Virus record (IMG/VR): IMGVR_UViG_3300007512_000232
Span: 1-21,556 of that record
Direction: 5' to 3' (one strand)
DNA from: a virus
Length of the DNA stretch: 21,556 nucleotides
Of the stretch, positions 14,573-21,556 are shown in pieces. The notes below the pieces were generated by a model. The model ran no database searches, was not told the origin of the DNA, and worked only from the letters and a program-made list of their open reading frames with translations. Each line of letters starts with the position of its first letter. The stretch's first letter is position 1. The translations under genes and the position numbers were made by a program.

Positions 14573-14574
14573 AA

Positions 14575-15843
14575 TTATTGATTTTCAACAACAGTTCTTC
14601 CAAGCGTACTTACATATGCAGCCATCGTAGAGTTTGGTGGTGCCTCTTCGGTGCCTGCAAGACCATTCTCAGAAACTTCAAACTCTTCATCAAGGGTGGT
14701 CGTCTTTCCATGAACTGTCCTTGGGAAATAATTCTCTTTAATTGTCTCAAGAGCAGTTCGATATTGGTCTACATCTTCAAAAGCAACTCCCTCTGCAAGG
14801 CCCTTCATCTTCTCTGATTCAATATCAGTCAGTTCATCAGAAAGGCTTGTCAGAATTTCATCCTTTTGAAATCCTTTGACCTTTGAAAAAAGGTCAATAT
14901 TTTTTTCGACGGTTTCATTGAGTTCTTGTTCCAACTGGTCAACTCGCTCGGCAAGACTGTCTACCACATCGACCTTCTCTTCTGGAACATCAATGTAATG
15001 GTCTTCAAACAGTTGCTTGAGTCCACCAATAAATTCTTCGGTAATTTCCGACTTGATCCCGCGCTCGATTGCAAGTTCGTTGTCCTTGATCCATTCTTCT
15101 ACAACATAGGACAGATAACTATCCACCTTGTCGGTGATTGTGGAAAGGATGGATGCCTCTGATTCCTGCAACTTGGCACCAAATGATGCTTCCATTGATT
15201 CCAGTTCAGAATTAATCTTTGCAACCACGGCAGCTTCAAAAATTGTCTGAACCTGTGACTTGAATTCTTCTGAGAGATCATTCTCTCCAAAGATTGCATT
15301 AAGGTCTTCTGAAATATCAATATCATCGCTGGTAATGACCGTGCGCTCAATGGAAAGGGGAATTTCAATTGAATCGTCATCCTCATCTTCTTCTACAGCT
15401 TCTCCAAGAAGGTCGTCCATGAGCTTGGCATATGCACCTGCCAGCTTTTCGGCATCTGTGTCCTTCATGGTTTCAAAGATTGAACGAATCATTTCTTGCT
15501 TGGTCGTGGGAAGGTCGCTCTCTTCGGCCACCTCTTCGGCAGACTCTTCCGCATTAGTCTCTTCTTCTTCATAGACTTCAATTTCGGAAGGATCGTCGCC
15601 CTCTCCCTTGGTTTCTGCCCCTGCCTTGACCTTCTTCTTGCTCAACTTCTTGCCCTTGGGTGTGGCGGCCTTTGTTACCTTACCACTCTCAGGAGCAGAA
15701 CCAGTTGCACCACTTCCAGGCTTGTCTGGAGATTCGGTAGAATCTTCTGCCAATTCGTATTCAATCTCATTTGCAATATCATTTGCAATCTGGTCAATTT
15801 CTTCATCAATTGAGATTTCTGCGGTATTTAATTCGGTTGCCAT
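14575..15843 (-). CDS. 22: gp22, prohead scaffolding core protein
   Basis: The product has 422 residues from ATG at 15843 (MATELNTAE). TAAGGAG lies nine bases upstream of this ATG and abuts or follows earlier in-frame starts (15879, 15852), so those are rejected. The protein is strongly acidic and mostly helical. It has a Lys-rich island (about 63-75), long Glu/Asp runs, and a C-terminal coiled coil around residues 290-370. It is longer than T4 gp22 (269 residues) because of the low-complexity N-terminal third. Scaffold is degraded by gp21 after capsid assembly, and many (Leu/Ile)-x-Glu sites are present. Identity rests on composition and position between gp21 and gp23. Confidence 0.88.
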   Translation of the reverse strand: MATELNTAEISIDEEIDQIANDIANEIEYELAEDSTESPDKPGSGATGSAPESGKVTKAATPKGKKLSKKKVKAGAETKGEGDDPSEIEVYEEEETNAEESAEEVAEESDLPTTKQEMIRSIFETMKDTDAEKLAGAYAKLMDDLLGEAVEEDEDDDSIEIPLSIERTVITSDDIDISEDLNAIFGENDLSEEFKSQVQTIFEAAVVAKINSELESMEASFGAKLQESEASILSTITDKVDSYLSYVVEEWIKDNELAIERGIKSEITEEFIGGLKQLFEDHYIDVPEEKVDVVDSLAERVDQLEQELNETVEKNIDLFSKVKGFQKDEILTSLSDELTDIESEKMKGLAEGVAFEDVDQYRTALETIKENYFPRTVHGKTTTLDEEFEVSENGLAGTEEAPPNSTMAAYVSTLGRTVVENQ

Positions 15844-15893
15844 TATATCCATCTCCTTAGAAAGAATGGAAGAATCCAAAGGTTATTCTTAGT

Positions 15894-15901
15894 TATTTAT
15901 A
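15894..15901 (-). promoter_or_regulatory. Late promoter of gp22 (TATAAATA)
   Basis: There is an exact minus-strand TATAAATA 51 bases before the gp22 ATG, four bases beyond the gp21 stop. Confidence 0.85.
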
Positions 15902-15905
15902 AATC

Positions 15906-16562
15906 CTACAATTTTGACAAGAAGTTTTTGAAGAGATTTATCTTTGCCTCTTCCAACTCCTTCCTTCTTGCTTCCATGTTTACTTGCTTCTTGTATTGTT
16001 CTATTTCTTTTTCTCGTATGACGCCATTATCCCAGATCCATTCCTTCCCCTCCATGATACCCTCGACAAATGCTTCTGGAGCAGACGGGTCTGCAACAAT
16101 ATCTGCGGCAGTTGCAAGATAAAAGTCATCTTGAACCACATTGGTTCCACGTTGATTCTTGAGTGAACCCATGCCGCGTGAAGAAACACCCAACTTGGCA
16201 CCTTCGTCAATGAGATTCTTGACAATCTTGCCATAGGGGGTGTCCATGATCTTTGCCTTGCCAATCCAGTTGTTTCCATCTTCCTTGAGTTCCTTAATCA
16301 TATGCGAAACTCGTTCAAGGTTGACTACCGGACCATCGGGGTGGCCAAGTTCTCCAAATGCCCTGTTCTGGTCAACATAGTTTCCGATGTACTTGTATAC
16401 TTCTTTGTTCAGGACTTCTTTGGGATAGATGCGGCCATTGCGATTCTTTTGTTCGGCTTGCATGAACACGCCCTTGATATAATGACTCTTTTCACCTTTG
16501 GCATTCTCTTCTGTGACAAACTCAATATTTTCGTCTGTCATGATTTCGGTGATTAGCTTCAT
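15906..16562 (-). CDS. 21: gp21, prohead core protease
   Basis: This gene encodes 218 residues, close to T4 gp21 (212). The order of motifs matches: YIKGVFMQAEQKNRNGRIYPK (28-48), ELGHPDG with the likely catalytic His74, KLGVSSRGMGSL with the nucleophilic Ser at 127 or 128, and DIVADPSAPEAFV. It is a serine protease of the prohead that cuts scaffold, gp23 and internal proteins after (Leu/Ile)-x-Glu. The charged coiled-coil tail is probably removed by self-cleavage. The ATG is two bases after the stop of the small upstream gene, whose last codons supply the GAGGAAG ribosome binding site. Confidence 0.95.
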   Translation of the reverse strand: MKLITEIMTDENIEFVTEENAKGEKSHYIKGVFMQAEQKNRNGRIYPKEVLNKEVYKYIGNYVDQNRAFGELGHPDGPVVNLERVSHMIKELKEDGNNWIGKAKIMDTPYGKIVKNLIDEGAKLGVSSRGMGSLKNQRGTNVVQDDFYLATAADIVADPSAPEAFVEGIMEGKEWIWDNGVIREKEIEQYKKQVNMEARRKELEEAKINLFKNFLSKL

Positions 16563-16564
16563 TG

Positions 16565-16747
16565 TTATGCTTCCTCGTCTTCGGATGCAGCTTCAACATC
16601 ATTCAACCAGCGATTTGAAACTTCCATCTTTTTCGTTTTAAGGGCATCGGAAACCTTAGAAAATAAAACAGAATTTATCTTGTCTGCCATTTCGGAAGGC
16701 TTTTCCCCAAGAGCATCTTTGATTGCCGCTTTAATTGTAGTTTTCAT
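16565..16747 (-). CDS. Small prohead core protein, gp67-like
   Basis: This gene encodes 60 residues with a helical N-terminal part (VLFSKVSDALKTKKMEVSNRWLND) and an acidic C-terminus (EAASEDEEA). Its place between portal and protease is that of T4 genes 67/68, which encode prohead core components. T4 gp67 also ends in a run of acidic residues. A late promoter octamer lies only 21 bases before the ATG, and GGAG precedes it at a suitable distance. Sequence similarity to T4 gp67 is weak, so the call rests on position and composition. Confidence 0.75.
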   Translation of the reverse strand: MKTTIKAAIKDALGEKPSEMADKINSVLFSKVSDALKTKKMEVSNRWLNDVEAASEDEEA

Positions 16748-16767
16748 TATAAATATCTCCTATTCTT

Positions 16768-16775
16768 TATTTATA
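16768..16775 (-). promoter_or_regulatory. Late promoter before the gp67-like gene (TATAAATA)
   Basis: There is an exact minus-strand TATAAATA directly after the portal stop codon, 21 bases from the ATG of the next gene. The predicted leader is very short but still includes the ribosome binding site. Confidence 0.75.
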
Positions 16776-18461
16776 TTACTTAGCATCTTCAGCAAGTTGT
16801 CTTTGTTTGGCATTCACCAGTTTAATTGTTTTTAATTTGTCTTTTGGGGATGACGTTTCCTGTTGTTGCTGCCTCTGAGGATTTCTGTCGGCACCATTGT
16901 TATCTGAATCGTCTTCTTCTTCATGATTTCCAAGAATCGCATCCGGGTCAATATCTCCCTCTTTGACTTCATCGGCAATTTCATTATCTATTTGTTTGAT
17001 TTCCTCTTCTGTCTGAGAAAGAACATTCTTACGAAGCCATTCTTGAGAATAATATTTGCCAATATATTCATCCATTGTCTGTGCAATTTCCATCCGCTCG
17101 CGCATAATTTCCGTGTGCTTGAGTTCGGCAAAGTGTGAATCTTGTCGGAAATTATATTCTACCAACGTCTTGATGACATCCCAGTCTTCTTTGGACAAAA
17201 TGCCCTTGAGTTGTAATTGCTTTCCGAGCAAATCATCAAACAACGTAGAGAATCGGTAACGAAGTCGATTGACAAACTTACCAAACTTGACTTCATCGCG
17301 TGTGATTTCTGTTGCTCGACCCAAAGAAAACGATCCCTCTGGTTCAAGCCTTGAAACAGGAACACCCAATGCCTTGTAGAGTTTCTTCTTGAAGTAGATA
17401 ATGTCTTCAATCTCTCCAAGATTTGTGCCTCCGGGAAGTGTCGTGATTTCCGTACCACGGCCGCCCTCTCTACGGGGAAGCCAGTAGTCTTCAAGCATGG
17501 ACATGTGCTTGCGGTCATCACGCACCTCTCCGGTGGCAGTATCATACACGACCTTGTTCTTGAACTTTGACATAATACTCGAAAGATATTGTTCTGCTTT
17601 TATCTTTGGAAGGTTTCCGACATCGACATAAAAGATGCGCCTTTCCGGGGCCCGAGAAATTCGATAGATGACTGTTGCGTCTTCAAGCATTTTGAGTTGA
17701 TTCATGGGCTTGATTGCCTTATGAAGATTGCCCAAAATCATTTTCTTTGTGGGGTCAAGAATACCGGAATGAATATGTGATATGCTGTCCTTCGCAATTC
17801 GCAGGCCAGTTTGATCGCTGCTGCTACTATATCCAACTCTTGGGGCAATGCCGCCCGGATAATACAAGTAATATTCAGTTACATTCTTGGGCAAAGATAC
17901 CAATGATTTGTTTTGAGAATTCTTTCCCTTGACCTCGCGCACCTTTTTGACTTGTCTTGGATCAACCGGGCGAAGTTCTTGAATACCATCTCTTGGATTC
18001 TTGGTATCAATCATTACATGATAATATAATCTTCCATCAACATACCACTTTTTAAATATGTCATAGGCAAATTCATGAAAAGAGAGCAAGCGCAAAACTT
18101 CATCAAACTCATCTGAAATTTTATTCTTGATTGAGTCTGGAATGTCAATCCCACCAAGAGAAATTGCAACAGGAGACTTTCCTTGCTCTGTGATGACTGC
18201 TTCATTTATAATATCATCAATGGCAAGCTCGACCTCTGGGTTCATGGACATTTCGCGATAACGAGTGATTAACTCAATTTCATCCTTGACAGAACCCTCA
18301 AGATCAAGATACGTTCCATAGGCACCACCAGTTACATTGGGCGCCGACTCTACGGTTAATGCTGCATCAAGATTTTCTGGAAGAGAAAACGATTGAAGAC
18401 GTTCTTCGGGAACATCTTCTTTGTCCCTTCCAATTGTGAAGCCTAATAATTTAATTGCCAT
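16776..18461 (-). CDS. 20: gp20, portal vertex protein
   Basis: This gene encodes 561 residues (T4 524). Recognisable parts are ELITRYREMSMNPEVELAIDDIINEAV (about 62-88), YYHVMIDTKNPRDGIQELRPVDPRQ, APERRIFYVDVGNLPKIKAEQYL, and YKALGVPVSRLEPEGSFSLGRATEITRDEVKFGKFV. It forms the dodecameric ring through which DNA is packaged and which starts prohead assembly. The C-terminus is a low-complexity Asp/Asn/Gln-rich tail. GAGAGG is nine bases before the ATG. No late octamer is found in the 82-base gap to gp19, so it is probably co-transcribed with the tail genes. Confidence 0.96.
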   Translation of the reverse strand: MAIKLLGFTIGRDKEDVPEERLQSFSLPENLDAALTVESAPNVTGGAYGTYLDLEGSVKDEIELITRYREMSMNPEVELAIDDIINEAVITEQGKSPVAISLGGIDIPDSIKNKISDEFDEVLRLLSFHEFAYDIFKKWYVDGRLYYHVMIDTKNPRDGIQELRPVDPRQVKKVREVKGKNSQNKSLVSLPKNVTEYYLYYPGGIAPRVGYSSSSDQTGLRIAKDSISHIHSGILDPTKKMILGNLHKAIKPMNQLKMLEDATVIYRISRAPERRIFYVDVGNLPKIKAEQYLSSIMSKFKNKVVYDTATGEVRDDRKHMSMLEDYWLPRREGGRGTEITTLPGGTNLGEIEDIIYFKKKLYKALGVPVSRLEPEGSFSLGRATEITRDEVKFGKFVNRLRYRFSTLFDDLLGKQLQLKGILSKEDWDVIKTLVEYNFRQDSHFAELKHTEIMRERMEIAQTMDEYIGKYYSQEWLRKNVLSQTEEEIKQIDNEIADEVKEGDIDPDAILGNHEEEDDSDNNGADRNPQRQQQQETSSPKDKLKTIKLVNAKQRQLAEDAK

Positions 18462-18475
18462 AAAATGTAGCCTCT

Positions 18476-18532
18476 CCAGCAGGGGTGGATTGATATATAA
18501 TACCTATATGTGTATATATGTTCCCCTGCCGG
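18476..18532 (-). promoter_or_regulatory. Long-loop hairpin between gp19 and gp20
   Basis: CCAGCAGGGG (18476-18485) pairs with CCCCTGCCGG (18523-18532) with one mismatch. The 37-base loop is rich in TATATA. On the minus strand the second arm ends directly at the GAGAGG ribosome binding site of the portal gene. No T-tract follows. It could regulate portal translation or protect the message. Confidence 0.4.
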
Positions 18533-18543
18533 ATAGGTTTTGA

Positions 18544-19086
18544 TTAGGTTGTTTGTGTCTTGTCGTCTGCAATCTGCCAGTAATCATATTGCCATGTGAC
18601 GGCAAACTCTTCGACTGCATCATTTTGATCCCATCCTAATTCAATGGCTGCAACCGAGGAAGGCCAACAATTAATCATGGTAATCATTTTGGCAACTTCA
18701 CCCTCTTTCTTGTAATGCGTCACCTGTGCATCAACCTGATAATCATTTCCTGCAATAGTCCTCAAGTTTTCGCCATGTCCCTGGATGGAATTCATCCAAT
18801 TGACAAGCCCGGCATGAATGGCAAAGTCTTCGTCATTAATGACAGTCGTTGTCCATTCGGCAAACGTTCGATTGCCTGCCAACTTAATATTCCTACCAAA
18901 GTAGGGAACTTCAACAAGACCGATGTCTGCTCCGGGAATCTGGGCACCCTTGCACATAAAAGTCATTTTCTGACCCGCTTCGCCGGGATTTACTGCACCC
19001 GGAAAGGGAATCGTGACCTCATATAGATTGGGTCGGGCACCCTGGCCAACAAGCTCGGCTCTGAAATTATTAATTGAAAAAGGCAT
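18544..19086 (-). CDS. 19: gp19, tail tube protein
   Basis: This gene encodes 180 residues (T4 163). FRAELVGQGARPNLYEVTIPFPG at the N-terminus, FMCKGAQIPGADIGLVEVPYFGRNIKLAGNRTFAEWTTTVINDEDF, and the C-terminal VTWQYDYWQI are typical of the T4 tail tube family. It polymerises into the inner tube surrounded by gp18. AAGGAG precedes the ATG. Its gene follows the sheath gene with a 48-base gap holding a near-consensus late octamer. Confidence 0.95.
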   Translation of the reverse strand: MPFSINNFRAELVGQGARPNLYEVTIPFPGAVNPGEAGQKMTFMCKGAQIPGADIGLVEVPYFGRNIKLAGNRTFAEWTTTVINDEDFAIHAGLVNWMNSIQGHGENLRTIAGNDYQVDAQVTHYKKEGEVAKMITMINCWPSSVAAIELGWDQNDAVEEFAVTWQYDYWQIADDKTQTT

Positions 19087-19117
19087 TATTTACTCTCCTT
19101 GATATGTATCCTAATTC

Positions 19118-19125
19118 TATTTATG
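19118..19125 (-). promoter_or_regulatory. Possible late promoter of gp19 (CATAAATA)
   Basis: The minus strand reads CATAAATA, one base from the late consensus, 32 bases before the gp19 ATG. It is weaker evidence than the exact octamers. Confidence 0.5.
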
Positions 19126-19134
19126 CTCTAATCC

Positions 19135-20886
19135 TTAGAATTTGCCTACAACTTCTGAGAAATCAACCCCAGTCTTGACGGCAATAAAGTTCAACTGAAT
19201 GAAGTTGATTGAGCGAGCAGGTTTGATGTAAATATCACCAACGAATTCATTTCGGTCAATGACGCTCCCCGGATTGTTTGTTTCGTCACACACAACCTTG
19301 AACTCATTGATACCTCTTCGACCCTTGACATCCCGAAGGAATGGTTCAACCATGTTTCGGAATTGAGCCCGAGTGAACTCGTCATTGAATTCAAAGAGTG
19401 AGAACTTGGCGGCAGTCGAGATTGCCTTTTCCAATAGGATGAACAATCGTCGGACATTGATTCGGTCAAAGGCACTTGGCTTGCTCTGAGAGGTCTTGTC
19501 CCCATAGAGAAGTGTTCCTTGGCCCGGGAATGTCACAACGGGGTTCACTCCATTCTTGTATAGTTCGTCCCGATGTGCCTTTGAAGGGTTGTATGCCAAC
19601 TTGACAACGTTCTTGATTTGACCACGGTTGTATCCGGCAGGACTCCACCATGTATCTCTTGTGTTGTCCGTCCGTGCAGTCAGACCTGCAATGTCGCCAT
19701 TCAGAGGAACCCAACGATAGACATCATTGTACTTGTCATACTGATACTTCCATCCACTATCGCAGAATGCATAGGATGTATTTTTGTTGATTTTATTGGG
19801 CTTGAATCCTGTGAGTTTGTTGGTAACATTATCCAGGGCGGTGGCAGCATCGGATGCCTGTACAATATCCTCCTTGGTGGGAGAATAGAATGTTACGGCG
19901 TCCTTGCGCGTGGTTGCAATATCAATTGCATACTTGATATTGGTTTCTCGGTCGCCTTCGCCAGAAACCGATGCGCCGCCCGCTCCTGCCATGATTAAGG
20001 AAACATCTTCTTGGTCGGAATCTGCAAAACGGTCATATCCAGTCTGGAAGGTTGCCGCAGAAAAGTTTGCGGGTCCATCTGATCCTCCTCCGAGTTTCAG
20101 AGATGCCCGACCGGCGGCAGTATTTCCAAACGTGGTGCCGTCTGCCGCAAGCGTTCCATAAGTGGCTTCGGTTGCCGCAGTTGCCGACGCAACTCGAATA
20201 TACTTGGATTTGTTATTAATTACCGTCTTGAAGTAAATATTGTCCCCGGCATTATCTTTTGCATCCGATGCCTTTGAAAGAAAGGGATACAATTCCAGCA
20301 CACCGTTTGCAACACCAGAAAAGTGCCCAAGGGGAGAGTCAATGACTGCAATATGCAGTTCGTCGCCAGTTGCACTACGGTCGGCTGCCCAATCGGATGT
20401 TCCCGGAGCATCAGAGAAGTATGTGTTTGGCCACCAATTGGAGAATCCGTTTGCCCCGTTAATCGTTCCGGCATGGTCACAGAGTTCAACAGTCAGTTGA
20501 TTTCCAAGTTGCCCTGGATACTTGGCAAAAAAGGTATTGCTTGTAGGCTCATTTCCATCAAAGTCTTCATTATTTTTGATTTGAACTCCTGTCCCTAAAG
20601 AATTTTCGTGGGCATTATATGCCGTTGTGGGAGCAACGCGAACCAGTCGCAGGGCATTTGAATACGCCAAGAAGTTTGCGGCAGTAAAAAAATCAACATC
20701 GGTATTTGAATCGGGCTTTCCAAACATAGAAACGAGGGTGTCTTCTGAGTTGACCAGAGTAACCTTGTCTACGGGGCCCCATGTGAACCGTCCTGCAAAT
20801 GCACCGATGGCAGTCGAGACTGCGGGGATGACAGTCGTCAAGTCAATTTCAGATACATTTACACCGGGGGAAACTTGAAATGGCAT
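19135..20886 (-). CDS. 18: gp18, contractile tail sheath protein
   Basis: This gene encodes 583 residues (T4 659). The N-terminus VSPGVNVSEIDLTTVIPAVSTAIGAFAGRFTWGPVDKVTLV and the C-terminal FVGDIYIKPARSINFIQLNFIAVKTGVDFSEVVG are diagnostic for T4-type sheath. The C-terminal core also has INVRRLFILLEKAIS and FEFNDEFTRAQFRNMVEPFLRDVKGRRGI. Subunits form the contractile sheath. The middle region (about 90-320) is the variable surface domain and accounts for the shorter length. AAAGGAG is eight bases before the ATG. A late promoter lies upstream. Confidence 0.97.
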   Translation of the reverse strand: MPFQVSPGVNVSEIDLTTVIPAVSTAIGAFAGRFTWGPVDKVTLVNSEDTLVSMFGKPDSNTDVDFFTAANFLAYSNALRLVRVAPTTAYNAHENSLGTGVQIKNNEDFDGNEPTSNTFFAKYPGQLGNQLTVELCDHAGTINGANGFSNWWPNTYFSDAPGTSDWAADRSATGDELHIAVIDSPLGHFSGVANGVLELYPFLSKASDAKDNAGDNIYFKTVINNKSKYIRVASATAATEATYGTLAADGTTFGNTAAGRASLKLGGGSDGPANFSAATFQTGYDRFADSDQEDVSLIMAGAGGASVSGEGDRETNIKYAIDIATTRKDAVTFYSPTKEDIVQASDAATALDNVTNKLTGFKPNKINKNTSYAFCDSGWKYQYDKYNDVYRWVPLNGDIAGLTARTDNTRDTWWSPAGYNRGQIKNVVKLAYNPSKAHRDELYKNGVNPVVTFPGQGTLLYGDKTSQSKPSAFDRINVRRLFILLEKAISTAAKFSLFEFNDEFTRAQFRNMVEPFLRDVKGRRGINEFKVVCDETNNPGSVIDRNEFVGDIYIKPARSINFIQLNFIAVKTGVDFSEVVGKF

Positions 20887-20943
20887 TGTATTTTCTCCTT
20901 TGAGGATATGGCAAGCTCAAATGACCATAAACTAATTCCTGAA

Positions 20944-20951
20944 TATTTATA
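20944..20951 (-). promoter_or_regulatory. Late promoter of gp18 (TATAAATA)
   Basis: There is an exact minus-strand TATAAATA 58 bases before the gp18 ATG, in the gap after the terminase stop. Confidence 0.85.
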
Positions 20952-20968
20952 AAAAAGGAGTTTTTCAT

Positions 20969-21556
20969 TCAATCATTTACATGAAACCAAACTTGCCCGT
21001 CGCCATCCGTAAATGTTTGTTCTTCCATTCCGGCATCCACAAAACCAAAAGGTAAAATATCTTCTTCCAATAGTCGCATCTTCTCTTCTAAGAGTTGTTT
21101 TCGGATGTCAAGGTCTGTGATGTCCTTGAAATGTGGCTGAGAAGACAGCCATGCAAACAACAAAAGCGTCATCACAAGATCATCATGACATCCGACATCA
21201 GCTTCGTATGACCCTGCCTTGGAAACAAAAGAACTCAATTCTGAAATGGTATCAAAATCATTGACAATTAATTTACTCTCTTCGATCAGACTTTTGAGCA
21301 TGGAACATCCGACCTGTTTGACTTTCTTGGACATGGTGAGTCCCAGGTCTGTGGTGCCTTTGCCGAATCCAGAATCAAATACTTGCCCTGCGCGGCCGCG
21401 TGTGGAAATCATCACAATATTTTCATATTCAATTTCATTGTGGAGAATGTCGGCAACCTGTTTTCCAATTCCATTGACTTCCACAAGAACATAGGCTTGA
21501 TTATATTTCTCAGCCACCGATGCAATGACATTAGGATATATCAGAGGGGTAATTGA
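20969..21556 (-). CDS. 17: gp17, terminase large subunit, C-terminal nuclease part (partial)
   Basis: The frame is open to the window edge, giving 195 visible residues; the ATPase domain lies outside. A GTG at 21517 is an internal codon rather than a start, since coding continues upstream (SITPLIYPNVIAS...). The visible part is the RNase H-like nuclease domain. Its acidic residues probably include Glu in VLVEVNGIG and the Asp pair in GCHDDLVMTLLLFAW. The ISTRGRAGQVFDSGFGKGTT segment is also typical. The protein cuts concatemeric DNA and drives packaging through the portal. Gene order gp17-gp18 matches T4. Confidence 0.95.
   Translation of the reverse strand, partial: SITPLIYPNVIASVAEKYNQAYVLVEVNGIGKQVADILHNEIEYENIVMISTRGRAGQVFDSGFGKGTTDLGLTMSKKVKQVGCSMLKSLIEESKLIVNDFDTISELSSFVSKAGSYEADVGCHDDLVMTLLLFAWLSSQPHFKDITDLDIRKQLLEEKMRLLEEDILPFGFVDAGMEEQTFTDGDGQVWFHVND

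Noticed and set aside
15844-15879. Longer gp22 start
   Set aside because: The strong TAAGGAG site lies between it and the ATG at 15843, where spacing is right.
16748-16755. Plus-strand TATAAATA
   Set aside because: It is the complement of the spacer between the ribosome binding site and the ATG of the gp67-like gene, and no plus-strand gene follows.

Overview
The window is a piece of the core genome of a T4-like contractile-tailed bacteriophage. Every gene I can support lies on the minus strand, so the genes read from the right end to the left. The order is gp17 (terminase), gp18, gp19, gp20, a gp67-like protein, gp21, gp22, gp23, gp3-position protein, uvsY, uvsW, gp55, gp47, [pyrB], gp46. 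It resembles the conserved head-tail-replication block of marine 'cyano-/pelagi-' T4-like phages more than T4 itself, where these modules are further apart. That comparison is from memory. The host cannot be named from the sequence.

Right part (about 21556-12544), late structural block: end of terminase, tail sheath, tail tube, portal, prohead core protein, prohead protease, scaffold, major capsid protein, and a tail-tube-like or tail-completion protein. Exact T4-type late promoter octamers (TATAAATA) stand before gp18, the gp67-like gene, gp22 and gp23, and a one-base variant stands before gp19. A hairpin terminator follows gp23.

Middle part (about 12535-3521), replication, recombination and regulation block: a consensus sigma-70 promoter (TTGACA, 16-base spacer, TATAAT) precedes a tightly packed run of uvsY, uvsW, gp55 (the late sigma factor), gp47, pyrB, gp46, a Mom-like GNAT protein and a protein with a possible ParB-type fold. 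A strong terminator closes the run. The unexpected gene is a complete aspartate carbamoyltransferase between the two subunits of the gp46/gp47 nuclease. All classical catalytic residues are present.

Left part: a gene-free stretch of about 1 kb (2552-3595) contains three terminator-like hairpins in the same direction, a dense cluster of CTNAG palindromes and a tandem 10-mer repeat. Beyond it, a late promoter leads into three overlapping genes (2551 to beyond position 1). Their products are lysine-rich and begin with peptides resembling the T4 capsid-targeting sequence that the gp21 protease removes. I infer that they are internal head proteins. The largest looks like a modular polyprotein with further internal candidate cleavage sites.

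Taken together: the early or middle operon makes recombination proteins, nucleotide precursors, a possible DNA modification enzyme and gp55. gp55 then switches on the TATAAATA-controlled head and tail genes and the putative internal-protein cassette, which the gp21 protease would process inside the prohead.
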